Source of the DNA: Blautia caecimuris
GTDB lineage: Bacteria > Bacillota > Clostridia > Lachnospirales > Lachnospiraceae
NCBI RefSeq assembly: GCF_024622975.1
Contig: NZ_JANJZT010000024.1
Span: 1 to 62,369, forward strand
DNA length: 62,369 nt
Direction of reading: 5' to 3'
The position numbers were made by a program, and so were the translations under genes. The notes beneath the pieces were generated by a model, which saw only the letters and a program-made list of their open reading frames with translations, ran no database searches and was not told where the DNA came from. Shown here one piece after another: positions 33,235 through 41,612 of this stretch; position 1 is the stretch's first letter, and each line of letters opens with the position of its first letter.

Positions 33235-35709
33235 TCACGCTTTGGTCCCCGCTACTTCATCCGGTCTTGTGGTAAGCACGCTGTACAACAGTGTGTCCTT
33301 CGGGAAGTGGTCCACAAAGGGGATGATCACATTTCCAAAGAACAAAAGCCCCTCGCCGGGACCGGAATGGGTCACATAGGAAAGCTGGTGCGGGGAAATT
33401 CCCAACTGCTTTGCCAAAATCTGACGGTCTCCCTGGGCCTGGTTGAGCATATAGATAAAGTCCGAGTTCTCAAAAATGTTCTCGATCTCACGGGAAGCCA
33501 GAAGGTCCTTGACGTTCTGCGTTAAACCTGATGGGATTCCGCCCCATTTACGGAAGCGTTTCCAAATCTCCACGCTGAAACTTCCTGTCTGCCCTTTCAA
33601 AAGAAGGTGGAATTCGTCAATATAGAACCAGGTTGTTTTATGTTTGGAACGGTTGGCCGTGACACGGTTCCACACTGCATCCTGCATGATCAAAAGCCCG
33701 ATTTCCTTTAAGGCTTTTCCCAGTGATTTAAGCTGGAAACACAGTACCCGGTGTTGATCCATTTGGATATTGGAACGGTGGTTGAACACGTTAAGGGAAC
33801 CATTGACATAGATTTCCAGCGCCGTTGCGATATTCTGTGCCTCCGGTTCAGACTGTTTCAAAAGCAGCTCGTAAAGATCGCCTAAGATCGGCATATTTTC
33901 CGGGCATGGGTTCTGCAGGTATTCCCGGTACACCAGTCTGGTACAACGGTCGATGATCGTCCTTTCAATAGGGGAAAGCCCTTCTTTGCCGCCGATGATA
34001 AGGTCACACAGCGACAGGATAAAATCACTTTTCAAAGTGATCGGGTTTTCATCATCGGAATAGTCCAGATTGATGTCCATCGGGTTGATGTAGTTCGTGG
34101 AAGTAGGGGAAATATCAATGACCTGCCCCTGGGAACCGAACTGCTGTACCAGCGGCCCATACTCATTTTCCGGGTCAGCGATAATGATGTCGTCCTCCGT
34201 CAGAAGGAACACATTGACGATCTCACGCTTGGCAGAGAAAGACTTACCGCTTCCTGGGGTACCGAGAAACAGCCCATTGGGGTTTTTCAGCGTTTTTCTG
34301 TTCGCCATGATCAGGTTATTGGAAAGGGCGTTCAGGCCGTAATACAACGCCTCGCCCTCCTGGAACAATTCACAGGTGGTAAACGGTACAAAGATCGCTG
34401 TGCTGCTGGTCGTAAGCCCGCGCTCAATTTCAATCTGGTTCGTACCAAGAGCAAGCGAGGACATAAGCCCCTGTTCCTGCTGGTAATCCAGCCGTTTTAA
34501 GGCACAGTTGTATTTCTGTGCCACACCCGAAGCGGCAAAAATATCATTGAACAGCTTTTGGCGTTTGGCTGCGATATTTTCCACCAGTACCGTCACAAGG
34601 AACATGCGCTCATTGCGGCTCTGTAAATCCTGCAAAAGATTTTTGGCTTCCTCTCCATAAGTGGCAAGGTCGGTGGGAATGATGTCCATGTCATACCCGG
34701 ATCGGACCGCTTTCTTTTGTTCCTCAATGGTCATTTTCTGCAGGTCCGACATTTTACGCTTGATGTTTCGGATTGCCTGTGCCTGGTCGATAGACTGGAT
34801 ATGCAGGTTGACGGTCACGGCGTCGTTTAAGTCAAGAAGATCCGCTAAAAGCCGGTCAGTAAGCTCCGGCGCCAAAATCTGCAAAAAGGAGACAGCACCG
34901 GAATGATCGCCTACCCGGAATGTCTTTCCATCCTTTGAAAAAGACAGCCCGGATGGTGAAATGAAGTCTTTGGTAGAAAGACCGGTCTTAGGCAGATCCG
35001 ACCACTGGAAATGAAACTTTTCCTGACCGTCCGGGTGAAGCTGGCTGTGAAGAAGCTCCAAACGTTCCAGTCCGTTTAAGGATCTTGCCTGGACTCCAAG
35101 GGTTTTGAAATTTGCCAGCACATCCGTTTCAATGCGTTCCAGACGCATTTTCGCAGTACGCAGGTCATCCGCCTCGATCCCAAAGGTAATGTATTTGCGT
35201 TTGGTGAGACCGTTATTTCCTTTCTGCAACTGGTTCTTTAACATATCCCCGTATTCCTTGCGGATTCCGTCATACTCGTCGCCGCGGGGAGGGATGTCAA
35301 TGCTTCTGGTAAAATCCTGCATATTGGCCCGCTGGTTGATAAAGGTAAGCTGCACATGGATCGAGGCGTCGAAGTAATTTAAGAAATCGCAGTAACCCTC
35401 GAAGATCTGTGCTTTATCATCTGCCTGTGCAAGCTGATAGTTAATATCAAAAAACTGCACCGTTTTGGTGTAAAGGGTATCGGTCAGCCGACAGATCCCA
35501 TCCCGGTACATTTCACGGTAGGGAATGCTCTGCTGGACCGTCTGCGGGGCATCTGCTTTCAGCCCGGCAAAAAAGCCGCCTTTTTTAGACGGCTTGGAAC
35601 GGGCAGACTTAGTTTTGCCCTGCTTTGCATCGGCTCTGGTCTTTTTGGCCTGCCTGATATTTTTTTGCAGACGCTTTTCCTGAGCTTCCTGCTGCTTGTT
35701 TTTTGGCAA
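33235..35709 (-). CDS. virB4: VirB4-like conjugation ATPase, TTG start
   Basis: An 824-residue ATPase that powers assembly and work of the type IV secretion channel. Walker A is LGTPGSGKSFSAKRE (about 458-472), the Walker B region IIIADPENEYG follows, and a later motif FYIDEFHLLL is near 690. A lysine/arginine-rich N-terminus is present. The start is TTG 9 bases after GGAGG, and the first 101 bases overlap the end of the PrgI gene in another frame, an arrangement usual in this family. Confidence 0.95.
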   Translation of the reverse strand: MPKNKQQEAQEKRLQKNIRQAKKTRADAKQGKTKSARSKPSKKGGFFAGLKADAPQTVQQSIPYREMYRDGICRLTDTLYTKTVQFFDINYQLAQADDKAQIFEGYCDFLNYFDASIHVQLTFINQRANMQDFTRSIDIPPRGDEYDGIRKEYGDMLKNQLQKGNNGLTKRKYITFGIEADDLRTAKMRLERIETDVLANFKTLGVQARSLNGLERLELLHSQLHPDGQEKFHFQWSDLPKTGLSTKDFISPSGLSFSKDGKTFRVGDHSGAVSFLQILAPELTDRLLADLLDLNDAVTVNLHIQSIDQAQAIRNIKRKMSDLQKMTIEEQKKAVRSGYDMDIIPTDLATYGEEAKNLLQDLQSRNERMFLVTVLVENIAAKRQKLFNDIFAASGVAQKYNCALKRLDYQQEQGLMSSLALGTNQIEIERGLTTSSTAIFVPFTTCELFQEGEALYYGLNALSNNLIMANRKTLKNPNGLFLGTPGSGKSFSAKREIVNVFLLTEDDIIIADPENEYGPLVQQFGSQGQVIDISPTSTNYINPMDINLDYSDDENPITLKSDFILSLCDLIIGGKEGLSPIERTIIDRCTRLVYREYLQNPCPENMPILGDLYELLLKQSEPEAQNIATALEIYVNGSLNVFNHRSNIQMDQHRVLCFQLKSLGKALKEIGLLIMQDAVWNRVTANRSKHKTTWFYIDEFHLLLKGQTGSFSVEIWKRFRKWGGIPSGLTQNVKDLLASREIENIFENSDFIYMLNQAQGDRQILAKQLGISPHQLSYVTHSGPGEGLLFFGNVIIPFVDHFPKDTLLYSVLTTRPDEVAGTKA

Positions 35710-36043
35710 TCTTTGTAACCTCCTTCTTTGACATAGATTTATACAGGTTATCCGTCCTGTATGGACGGTCCTTCGGCCAGAGCTTATAACGGAGCCGGTT
35801 CTTCAAGATCTTTTCTGCCGGCTGCCCGTCACGCTCATACATGGCGAAGAAGAAAAAGGGCATCATCAGCCCGATCATCAAAAGTACAGCCGCCGAATTG
35901 CCAATCGCCCCGCGGGTAAAGAAATACACCGGAAGGCCGACAAGCCCGGCAAGGCTGAAACAAATAAGCTGGCGCTTCGTCAGATTGAAGGCCAGCTTAG
36001 TCTTAACTTTGGTTAAATCCTTTGGTACAGGTACATAAGGCAT
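35609..36043 (-). CDS. PrgI-family mating channel membrane protein
   Basis: A 144-residue protein with a PVPKDLTKVKTKLAFNLTKRQL start, two membrane helices (about 27-45 and 50-68), then RDGQPAEKILKNRLRYKLWPK. It corresponds to PrgI (VirB3-like) next to VirB4. The C-terminus is a lysine-rich tail encoded in the overlap with virB4. Confidence 0.88.
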   Translation of the reverse strand: MPYVPVPKDLTKVKTKLAFNLTKRQLICFSLAGLVGLPVYFFTRGAIGNSAAVLLMIGLMMPFFFFAMYERDGQPAEKILKNRLRYKLWPKDRPYRTDNLYKSMSKKEVTKIAKKQAAGSSGKASAKKYQAGQKDQSRCKAGQN

Positions 36044-36079
36044 CTATACACCTCCCATCGTAATATAATTTCCGGCCCA

Positions 36080-36826
36080 TTACCGTGCACCGAAATCGCG
36101 TACCGGTTTCTCCGCAGCCGGACATTCCCGCACTTCCTGAGCCGCATTTTGCAGCCGTGCCAGGACAGAAACAGCCGGTCCTCTCTGACACAGATATTCC
36201 TGGCTGTCTCGGATTCCGGCAATATTTTCCCGAATATCCATATCCACGTCGAACACATCCGAAACTGGCAAAAGCCAACGGTCTGCAAAGTATTTCAAAG
36301 GATTCTCAAGCGCCAGCACATCATCCAGCATTTCATCCCCGAACTCAAACTTTGTTGTCAGATAGGAATACGCCTCCTGCATGGCTGTAATTTCAGCAGC
36401 TTTTTCAATTAAGGATTCCTTATCTCTTGACATAAGGTTTTCCCGGTAAGCAAAGTAATTCTGTCCCAGCCGTTTCATCAGGAGCGTATATTTATCCTGT
36501 GCGGAAGGTTCGCCTGTGAAATGTTCAAATTTTTGCTCTGCATCAATTTCTTTGAGAAGATCGCAGATCGGGAAACTGTGTTCATGGTTATTTTCTTCCC
36601 AACACCATCGGGCTACATCCAACGGATCCTGAAAAGAAAGAAGCGCCTCTACTTCCGCCGGAGTAAATACATGCTCAACCTTCAGATAATAGTGGAGTTC
36701 CGAAAGTCCCTGTAACTCGTAAATACTGCCGATGTTCTGTGCATCCAGCATATCCGCATGAACCTTCAAACACTCGTCCAGCCGTTCCATAAGCAGCCGC
36801 TTTGCATCTTGTTCTATCAAAATCAC
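36080..36826 (-). CDS. ICE accessory protein with tail-like end
   Basis: A 248-residue, mostly helical acidic protein. It contains ELQGLSELHYYLKVEHVFTP and LLSFQDPLDVARWCWEEN, a region I recognise from ICE accessory proteins but cannot name with certainty (DUF3848-like). It ends VSVLARLQNAAQEV, about 30 residues before the C-terminus, and GAR, a variant of the shared tail. The GTG start overlaps the methylase stop codon as GTGA; TTG at 36820 is an alternative. Confidence 0.7.
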   Translation of the reverse strand: MILIEQDAKRLLMERLDECLKVHADMLDAQNIGSIYELQGLSELHYYLKVEHVFTPAEVEALLSFQDPLDVARWCWEENNHEHSFPICDLLKEIDAEQKFEHFTGEPSAQDKYTLLMKRLGQNYFAYRENLMSRDKESLIEKAAEITAMQEAYSYLTTKFEFGDEMLDDVLALENPLKYFADRWLLPVSDVFDVDMDIRENIAGIRDSQEYLCQRGPAVSVLARLQNAAQEVRECPAAEKPVRDFGAR

Positions 36827-37380
36827 CCCTTTCGCTCCGGCATAGTCAGCGTACAGTTCACTTCATTGCCCCATACATCCCAGCCGGGTGTCTTTTGTCT
36901 TGCAAACAGTTCCACTCTGGGCTGATCGCCCATGAGTTTTACGATCTTATCCCGCACCTCGTCCGGTTTCTTGCTGTGCTGCTCAATATGGGAGATCACA
37001 AACTGGTGGATTCCCGCACACTGGCGTTTCGGTCGGCCTTTGGTTGCCAGCAGGCAGACCTCCGCGTTTGAGCGGGTCCAAAAGCCCATGCCATAAAACC
37101 AGCTATCCGCTTTCCGGTTCTGTTTGAGCCATAGAAAAGCCAGCGTTTTATATTTGAATCCCCAGGCATCGATCACCCGGAAGGCTTCATTGAGCTGCGG
37201 GAAGGTCGCCCACAGAAAAAGGGCGCTGTCTTTTGCGGCAAGCTCCGATACCGGCAGGGCACAGATTTCTTCAATGCTCATTGTGGGGTAATGGTTTTCC
37301 GCAACGCCGCTTCCATGTTTCCGGTCATAACGCCAGGGCGGATCGGCATAGATAATGCCGTACTGTTTCGTTTCCGGCAT
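36823..37380 (-). CDS. MT-A70-family adenine methyltransferase
   Basis: A 185-residue N6-adenine methyltransferase. The catalytic DPPW is at residues 13-16 (YADPPWRYD), followed by CALPVSELAAKDSALFLW and WGFKYKTLAFLWLKQ. Most prokaryotic members methylate DNA; here it may protect incoming ICE DNA from restriction. ATG overlaps the SpoVG-like gene's stop (TAATG). Confidence 0.9.
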   Translation of the reverse strand: MPETKQYGIIYADPPWRYDRKHGSGVAENHYPTMSIEEICALPVSELAAKDSALFLWATFPQLNEAFRVIDAWGFKYKTLAFLWLKQNRKADSWFYGMGFWTRSNAEVCLLATKGRPKRQCAGIHQFVISHIEQHSKKPDEVRDKIVKLMGDQPRVELFARQKTPGWDVWGNEVNCTLTMPERKG

Positions 37381-37832
37381 TAGCGGGCCTGCTCATTCTT
37401 AGATGGGGCAGGTTTGGTCGGCTGTTCTTTGACCTTACCGGCATTTTCCTTCAATGCACCGGTCAGGGAAGGCTTTTCCGCAGCTCCCTTTGTTGCTTCA
37501 AGAGTCGCCTGCAAATTTTCAATAGCCTGCCCGTACCCATCGATCAGGGCGTCGTTAAGCTGCTTGCGGAACTCTGCCGTAACCGGCCAGCAGACATCTT
37601 TCCAGTTGCCTCCCTTATCCTGGGTTGCGGGCATATTGACATACAGCCCCTTTTCACTGGAACAGATACGGAAGCCGTCGATCTTAAAGCATCCGCCAAT
37701 CGTAACATTGGCAAACGCCAGCAGGTTTCCCATTGGAGCGATCGGACGCACGCGGACATCCAGCTTCATGCCGTTTGCCATTTCCGGCGTCTGTGTCTCC
37801 GGCGCCATTTTTTCTGTATTGGTTTTACTCAT
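37380..37832 (-). CDS. SpoVG-family protein with shared C-terminal tail
   Basis: A 150-residue protein. Residues about 20-105 resemble SpoVG (LDVRVRPIAPMGNLLAFANV, then SEKGLYVNMPATQ and KDVCWPVTAEFRKQ). SpoVG proteins bind nucleic acid. The domain is followed by a clear shared tail EKPSLTGALKENAGK starting at residue 119 and a final EQAR. SpoVG itself has no such extension, so the tail looks added. Confidence 0.8.
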   Translation of the reverse strand: MSKTNTEKMAPETQTPEMANGMKLDVRVRPIAPMGNLLAFANVTIGGCFKIDGFRICSSEKGLYVNMPATQDKGGNWKDVCWPVTAEFRKQLNDALIDGYGQAIENLQATLEATKGAAEKPSLTGALKENAGKVKEQPTKPAPSKNEQAR

Positions 37833-37870
37833 AAATAAAATCCTCCTTTTTAGAATTGGTTTTGTTCCTG

Positions 37871-38734
37871 CTATCTTGCATTAAATATGGATTTGGATAA
37901 CGAACCTGTCTTAAACAGGGCAAAGGCCAGCAGTACCGTATAGCCCGCCGTTCCCCAGATCGCGCCGTGCACATCGCCGGACGATGGGATAGACTGGACC
38001 AGCACTGCATAAATGGCAACACAGATCAAGATCAAAAAACCCTGAAAGCCCAGGGCAAAAAGGGAACGTAGATACCCGGTTCCCATTTGTCCCCATTCCC
38101 GGTTTGCCATTGTGGAAAACGGGATCGGTGCAAGGCTCACGGTTAAATAAATCTCGATCATACGGCCATATACAATGACAAAGATCACGATGGACAGTAC
38201 CCACATACACAGATTGATGATGTTGGTTTCCAGCCACAGTCCAATCAGTTCCCACATTCCCATTGCTTCAAGCTGGGTTTCCAGATCAGACAACGCCGCC
38301 TGCACATCCAGGTTCCCGTTTATGACACCGGCACTTTGCGACACCACATTTTGGGCCACATCAAAGACCGCCATCACAATCGTAAAACAGTTGGTGAGCA
38401 GGTAAGTGGCAACAAAAGTCTTGAAAATCCACTTGAAGATGTTGAATGTATCGAATTCGTGCATGTTGTTCTTTTCGAGAATCATCTGGATCAGTTCATA
38501 CACCAGAACAAAGGTCAGGATCATGCCCGCAATGGGAATGACGACGGTTTCCGAAAGATTTTGGATCATGGAAAACACGCCGCCATTCCAGCCCTGCGGG
38601 GTCTGTCCTACCTGATTTGCCACATCCGCAACCTGGTTGTTGACGGAGTTGAAAATGCTGGTGTACTGTCCGGTAATCGCATCGATCAGGCCCTCTTTAA
38701 TCCAGTCTGTTATCCATTCAAACAGACTGCCCAT
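37871..38734 (-). CDS. virB6: VirB6/TrbL-like channel protein (CD1112 family)
   Basis: A 287-residue polytopic protein with about six membrane helices, two N-terminal amphipathic stretches (FEWITDWIKEGLIDAITGQY) and a central loop. It corresponds to the VirB6/TrbL-type inner membrane channel of Tn1549-like ICEs, between Maff2 and VirB4. It follows the maff2 stop by 10 bases. Confidence 0.88.
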   Translation of the reverse strand: MGSLFEWITDWIKEGLIDAITGQYTSIFNSVNNQVADVANQVGQTPQGWNGGVFSMIQNLSETVVIPIAGMILTFVLVYELIQMILEKNNMHEFDTFNIFKWIFKTFVATYLLTNCFTIVMAVFDVAQNVVSQSAGVINGNLDVQAALSDLETQLEAMGMWELIGLWLETNIINLCMWVLSIVIFVIVYGRMIEIYLTVSLAPIPFSTMANREWGQMGTGYLRSLFALGFQGFLILICVAIYAVLVQSIPSSGDVHGAIWGTAGYTVLLAFALFKTGSLSKSIFNAR

Positions 38735-38744
38735 AAGTCAGCCC

Positions 38745-38960
38745 TTAACCGAACAGGCCGGAAAGCAGCGGGATCAGCGTTGCACCAACCAGAGCGATAC
38801 CTCCGCCTGCCATAAGCTGCTTGATCCCCTGGGATTTTGCACCTGGGTTATCATTTCCGTAACCTTCGAGAAGGTTTACAACACCCCATGCGCCCAGACC
38901 TGCGCCCAGGGCGATCACAAGGATCTTCAAAGTATCAATCGCGCTTGCAAAAAATGCCAT
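38745..38960 (-). CDS. Maff2-family pilin-like membrane protein
   Basis: A 71-residue protein with two hydrophobic helices (ILVIALGAGLGAWGVVNLL and GGGIALVGATLIPLLSGLF) and a short polar loop. This matches the Maff2 family of mobile elements, whose size and topology recall VirB2-type pilins. AAGGAGG precedes the ATG. The first 41 codons are duplicated at 40305-40454. Confidence 0.88.
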   Translation of the reverse strand: MAFFASAIDTLKILVIALGAGLGAWGVVNLLEGYGNDNPGAKSQGIKQLMAGGGIALVGATLIPLLSGLFG

Positions 38961-39202
38961 ATAGTTCCTCCTTTAATTTCAGAAATTTTAATTTGTGATA
39001 TGGTCGTATCAGACCAGAAACAAAAAAGCCGCCGCACTGTTTTTAGAAAAAAATCTGTTTCAAACAGCACGGCGACATGGGGCAGGAAAAATCCTGCGGT
39101 TATTTACTTTTCAGGGAGAATCACGAATCCTCAAAAAATCCTCCTTTCATCGTGACAAAAACAAAGCCTGCCGGGGCGTCATGCTTTGACAGGCAGGAAC
39201 AA
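38837..39202. repeat. 366-bp direct repeat, copy 1
   Basis: It contains the first 41 codons of maff2 and the region upstream of it. It matches 40331-40696 with two differences seen by eye. The two copies are 1,494 bp apart and enclose the MerR/TipAS insertion. Confidence 0.95.
39022..39076 (-). terminator. Terminator before maff2
   Basis: Minus-strand stem with arms plus 39028-39042 (GCCGCCGCACTGTTT) and 39062-39076 (AAACAGCACGGCGAC), followed by six T. A second hairpin (arms CCTGCC / GGCAGG) lies around 39168-39198. Transcription entering maff2 from the right would have to pass both. Confidence 0.75.
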
Positions 39203-39224
39203 TAAATGTAGGTTTTAGATTATG

Positions 39225-39257
39225 AAAAGGAGCGGCAGCACTTTTTGCTGTCGCCCC
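39225..39257 (-). terminator. Terminator after the MerR-type gene
   Basis: Minus-strand stem GGGGCG-x-CAGCA / TGCTG-x-CGCTCC with a short A-rich loop, then TTTT. The remaining bases of 39203-39351 hold an inverted CAACGG / CCGTTG pair but no gene. Confidence 0.6.
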
Positions 39258-39351
39258 TTGATTCCCCACTAGCAAGGACAGGCGGGGCTGTCAACGGTGG
39301 ACGCAGTCCGTTCATCTTGCCGTTGACTGGATTGCTCGGCTTTGCTATTTC

Positions 39352-40191
39352 TCAAAGACCGTAATAAATTTTGATTGCGTTAGCAATATAGTCTGCGCAC
39401 CCTGCCCCATATTGTTTATCTGTAACCTCAGCTAACTTTTCATTAGATGAATATTCTTTTGCTAAATCAATCAAGATATTTCTTGCATTGTCAAGCATAA
39501 ACATTGTTTTATAATTCTCTGCAAGCATTTCAACAGCGGAATGTGCCATATCCATATTTCCAGCTTCTTTTGCCGCCATAAATTGCTTATAGATTTTGGC
39601 ATTTTCATCTTGCCCCTGCTTTATTTCTTCGACACTCCCGGTTGACTGCATGACCGCTTCCATTACCTTTTCTTTGCTACCATACCACTTCAATAGGTCT
39701 GCGGTAGCTCGCTCATTAGCAAAGCCGGAAATCAAATACTCTTTGTACTTTTCCATACTCCCGTATTTTTGCACCTGTTCATCAAGGCTTTCTTTCGACA
39801 TACATGACAAAGTATGGTTTACCATTTTCTGTGCTTCTTCGTTGTTAAATACGCCAAAACTCATAGTATTAACTCCTTTCATTACATCTGTTATCAACTC
39901 AATAATTCCATTTAGTCGATTTCGTTTTTGCTCCAATAAAGACTTTTGAGCCAACAAAGCCCGTTCTTTATCATAATTAGGGTTATCCATGATTTTTTTG
40001 ATGTCTATCAATGGAATTTCCAATTCTCTAAAGAACATAATTTCCTGCAATTTTTCCAATGCTTTATTGTCGTAAAGTCGATAACCAGCTTCCGTTAATT
40101 CCGTTGGCTTTAATAGACCGATTTCATCATAATATCTTAACGTCCTTATACTTACTCCGGTTATCTCGGATACGTCCTTTACAGTTCTCAT
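39352..40191 (-). CDS. MerR-family regulator with TipAS-like drug domain
   Basis: A 279-residue regulator. The N-terminal MerR winged helix is clear (SEITGVSIRTLRYYDEIGLL, LYDNKALEKLQEIMFFRELE), followed by a dimerisation helix to about residue 110. The C-terminal half (MSKESLDEQVQKYGS, MAHSAVEMLAENYKTM) resembles the TipAS antibiotic-binding domain. The ATG at 40191 lies 5 bases after GGAGG; a longer in-frame start has none. Its own promoter has the 19-bp spacer typical of MerR targets, so autoregulation in response to a drug is likely. Confidence 0.88.
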   Translation of the reverse strand: MRTVKDVSEITGVSIRTLRYYDEIGLLKPTELTEAGYRLYDNKALEKLQEIMFFRELEIPLIDIKKIMDNPNYDKERALLAQKSLLEQKRNRLNGIIELITDVMKGVNTMSFGVFNNEEAQKMVNHTLSCMSKESLDEQVQKYGSMEKYKEYLISGFANERATADLLKWYGSKEKVMEAVMQSTGSVEEIKQGQDENAKIYKQFMAAKEAGNMDMAHSAVEMLAENYKTMFMLDNARNILIDLAKEYSSNEKLAEVTDKQYGAGCADYIANAIKIYYGL

Positions 40192-40211
40192 CATTTCCTC
40201 CTTTCGATTCA

Positions 40212-40242
40212 ATCGTAAACCGTTACGCAACGAGAGAGTCAA
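40212..40242 (-). promoter_or_regulatory. MerR-type promoter with 19-bp spacer
   Basis: Minus-strand TTGACT (plus 40237-40242) and TACGAT (plus 40212-40217) are separated by exactly 19 bp. The spacer holds the dyad CGTT-GCGT-AACG. Overlong spacers with a central dyad are the hallmark of promoters activated by MerR-family regulators. Confidence 0.75.
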
Positions 40243-40304
40243 TATTATTTTTAATATTATCACATTTTTTTTTAGCGGAATAGTGAGCTGCTATCTATCA
40301 ACCT

Positions 40305-40454
40305 TTATGTTACTTTACAGCACATGAGCATTGCACCTGGGTTATCATTTCCGTAACCTTCGAGAAGGTTTACAACACCCCATGCGCCCAGACCTGCGCC
40401 CAGGGCGATCACAAGGATCTTCAAAGTATCAATCGCGCTTGCAAAAAATGCCAT
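40305..40454 (-). pseudogene. Truncated second copy of maff2
   Basis: The ATG at 40454 with its AAGGAGG is intact and 41 codons match the full gene at 38745-38960. At 40330 the sequence leaves the repeat and the frame ends as MLMCCKVT and stop. The product would be 49 residues with only the first membrane helix. Produced by the same event that brought in the MerR gene. Confidence 0.85.
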
Positions 40455-40696
40455 ATAGTTCCTCCTTTAATTTCAGAAATTTTAATTTGTGATATGGTCG
40501 TATCAGACCAGAAACAAAAAAGCCGCCGCACTGTTTTTAGAAAAAAATCTGTTTCAAACAGCACGGCGGCATGGGGCAGGAAAAATCCTGCGGTTATTTA
40601 CTTTTCAGGGAGAATCACGAATCCTCAAAAAATCCTCCTTTCATCGTGACAAAAACAAAGCCTGCCGGGGCATCATGCTTTGACAGGCAGGAACAA
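40331..40696. repeat. 366-bp direct repeat, copy 2
   Basis: Offset of 1,494 bp from copy 1 (38837-39202). One of the two differences (GGC here, GAC in copy 1) improves pairing in the terminator stem. This copy follows virD4 directly. Confidence 0.95.
40516..40570 (-). terminator. Terminator between virD4 and the truncated maff2
   Basis: Duplicate of the terminator at 39022-39076, with 13 of 15 stem positions paired and six T following. Confidence 0.75.
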
Positions 40697-40698
40697 CT

Positions 40699-41612
40699 CT
40701 ATAAAGTCTGGGAAGCCAGATCTTCGGCTGTGACTTCATAATTGCGGTATCGTTCACCGGGACGCATCGGCATCCGGGTAGAAAGAAACTTTTCGATATT
40801 AAAAGCGTTCTTCTCATTAAAATCGGAAAGCAGTTTGTAATTTGGGTGTTTGGTTATATCATATTTCCGGGAGAGGAACGGCCGCACACCCCTGATCTGT
40901 AGCAGACATTTACCCCCGTCCATGACCGCCAGTTCATCCACCGACATCAGATCCTTTCCCAACTTTTGAAAATTTTGTCCGTGGGATTCCTGATTGCCCT
41001 TTGTGACACTGGTGTTATACAGGTCGATGGTCTCTTTCCCCAATAGGGAGTTCCAGCTTTTTAAGGTGGTTTCTTCTTTGCCTCCTAAGAAAAGAGAGGC
41101 GTCACAGTTACCGATGATGGTGTCCATGTTGTCTTTATACAGGGCTTTGAGCTGGCTTTGCGCCTGCAGCACCAGGCAGGCAGAGATCTCACGGCTTCGG
41201 ATGGTCGCCATAAGACGCTCCAGATTCGGGATCTGCCCGATATTTGCCGCCTCGTCGATCAGGCAGCGCACATGGATGGGAAGCCTGCCCCCATACACAT
41301 CATCCGCCCGCTCGCACAAGCGGTTAAACAAAATGGAATAGATCAGACTGATCAAAAATGCAAAGGTTCCGTCCGTATCACTCATAATAAGGAAAAGAGC
41401 AGTCCGTTCATCTCCCAGCATATCCAGATCCAGTTCGTCATACATGGTAATTTCCCTGACTTCTTTAATGTCAAAAGGAGCCAGTCTGGAAGCACAGGAA
41501 ATAAGGATCGACTTCGCTGTTTTTCCGGCAGCGAGCTTATATTTCTTATATTGACGCAGGGCAAAATGATCCGGATCTTTCTGTTCCAGCGCGTCAAAGA
41601 GAAGGTCAACGG
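40699..41612 (-). CDS. virD4: VirD4 coupling protein, exon 2 (after group II intron)
   Basis: The C-terminal about 304 residues of the coupling ATPase, in frame with exon 1 (44299-45229) once the intron is removed. The joined codon across the junction is GCC (Ala), giving FKN-AVDLLFDAL, and the joined gene has 1,845 bases, 614 codons plus stop. This part carries the conserved CLIDEAANIGQIPNLERLMA (Walker B region) and SACLVLQAQSQLKALY. Read without splicing, the exon is preceded by intron sequence and has no proper start. Confidence 0.92.
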
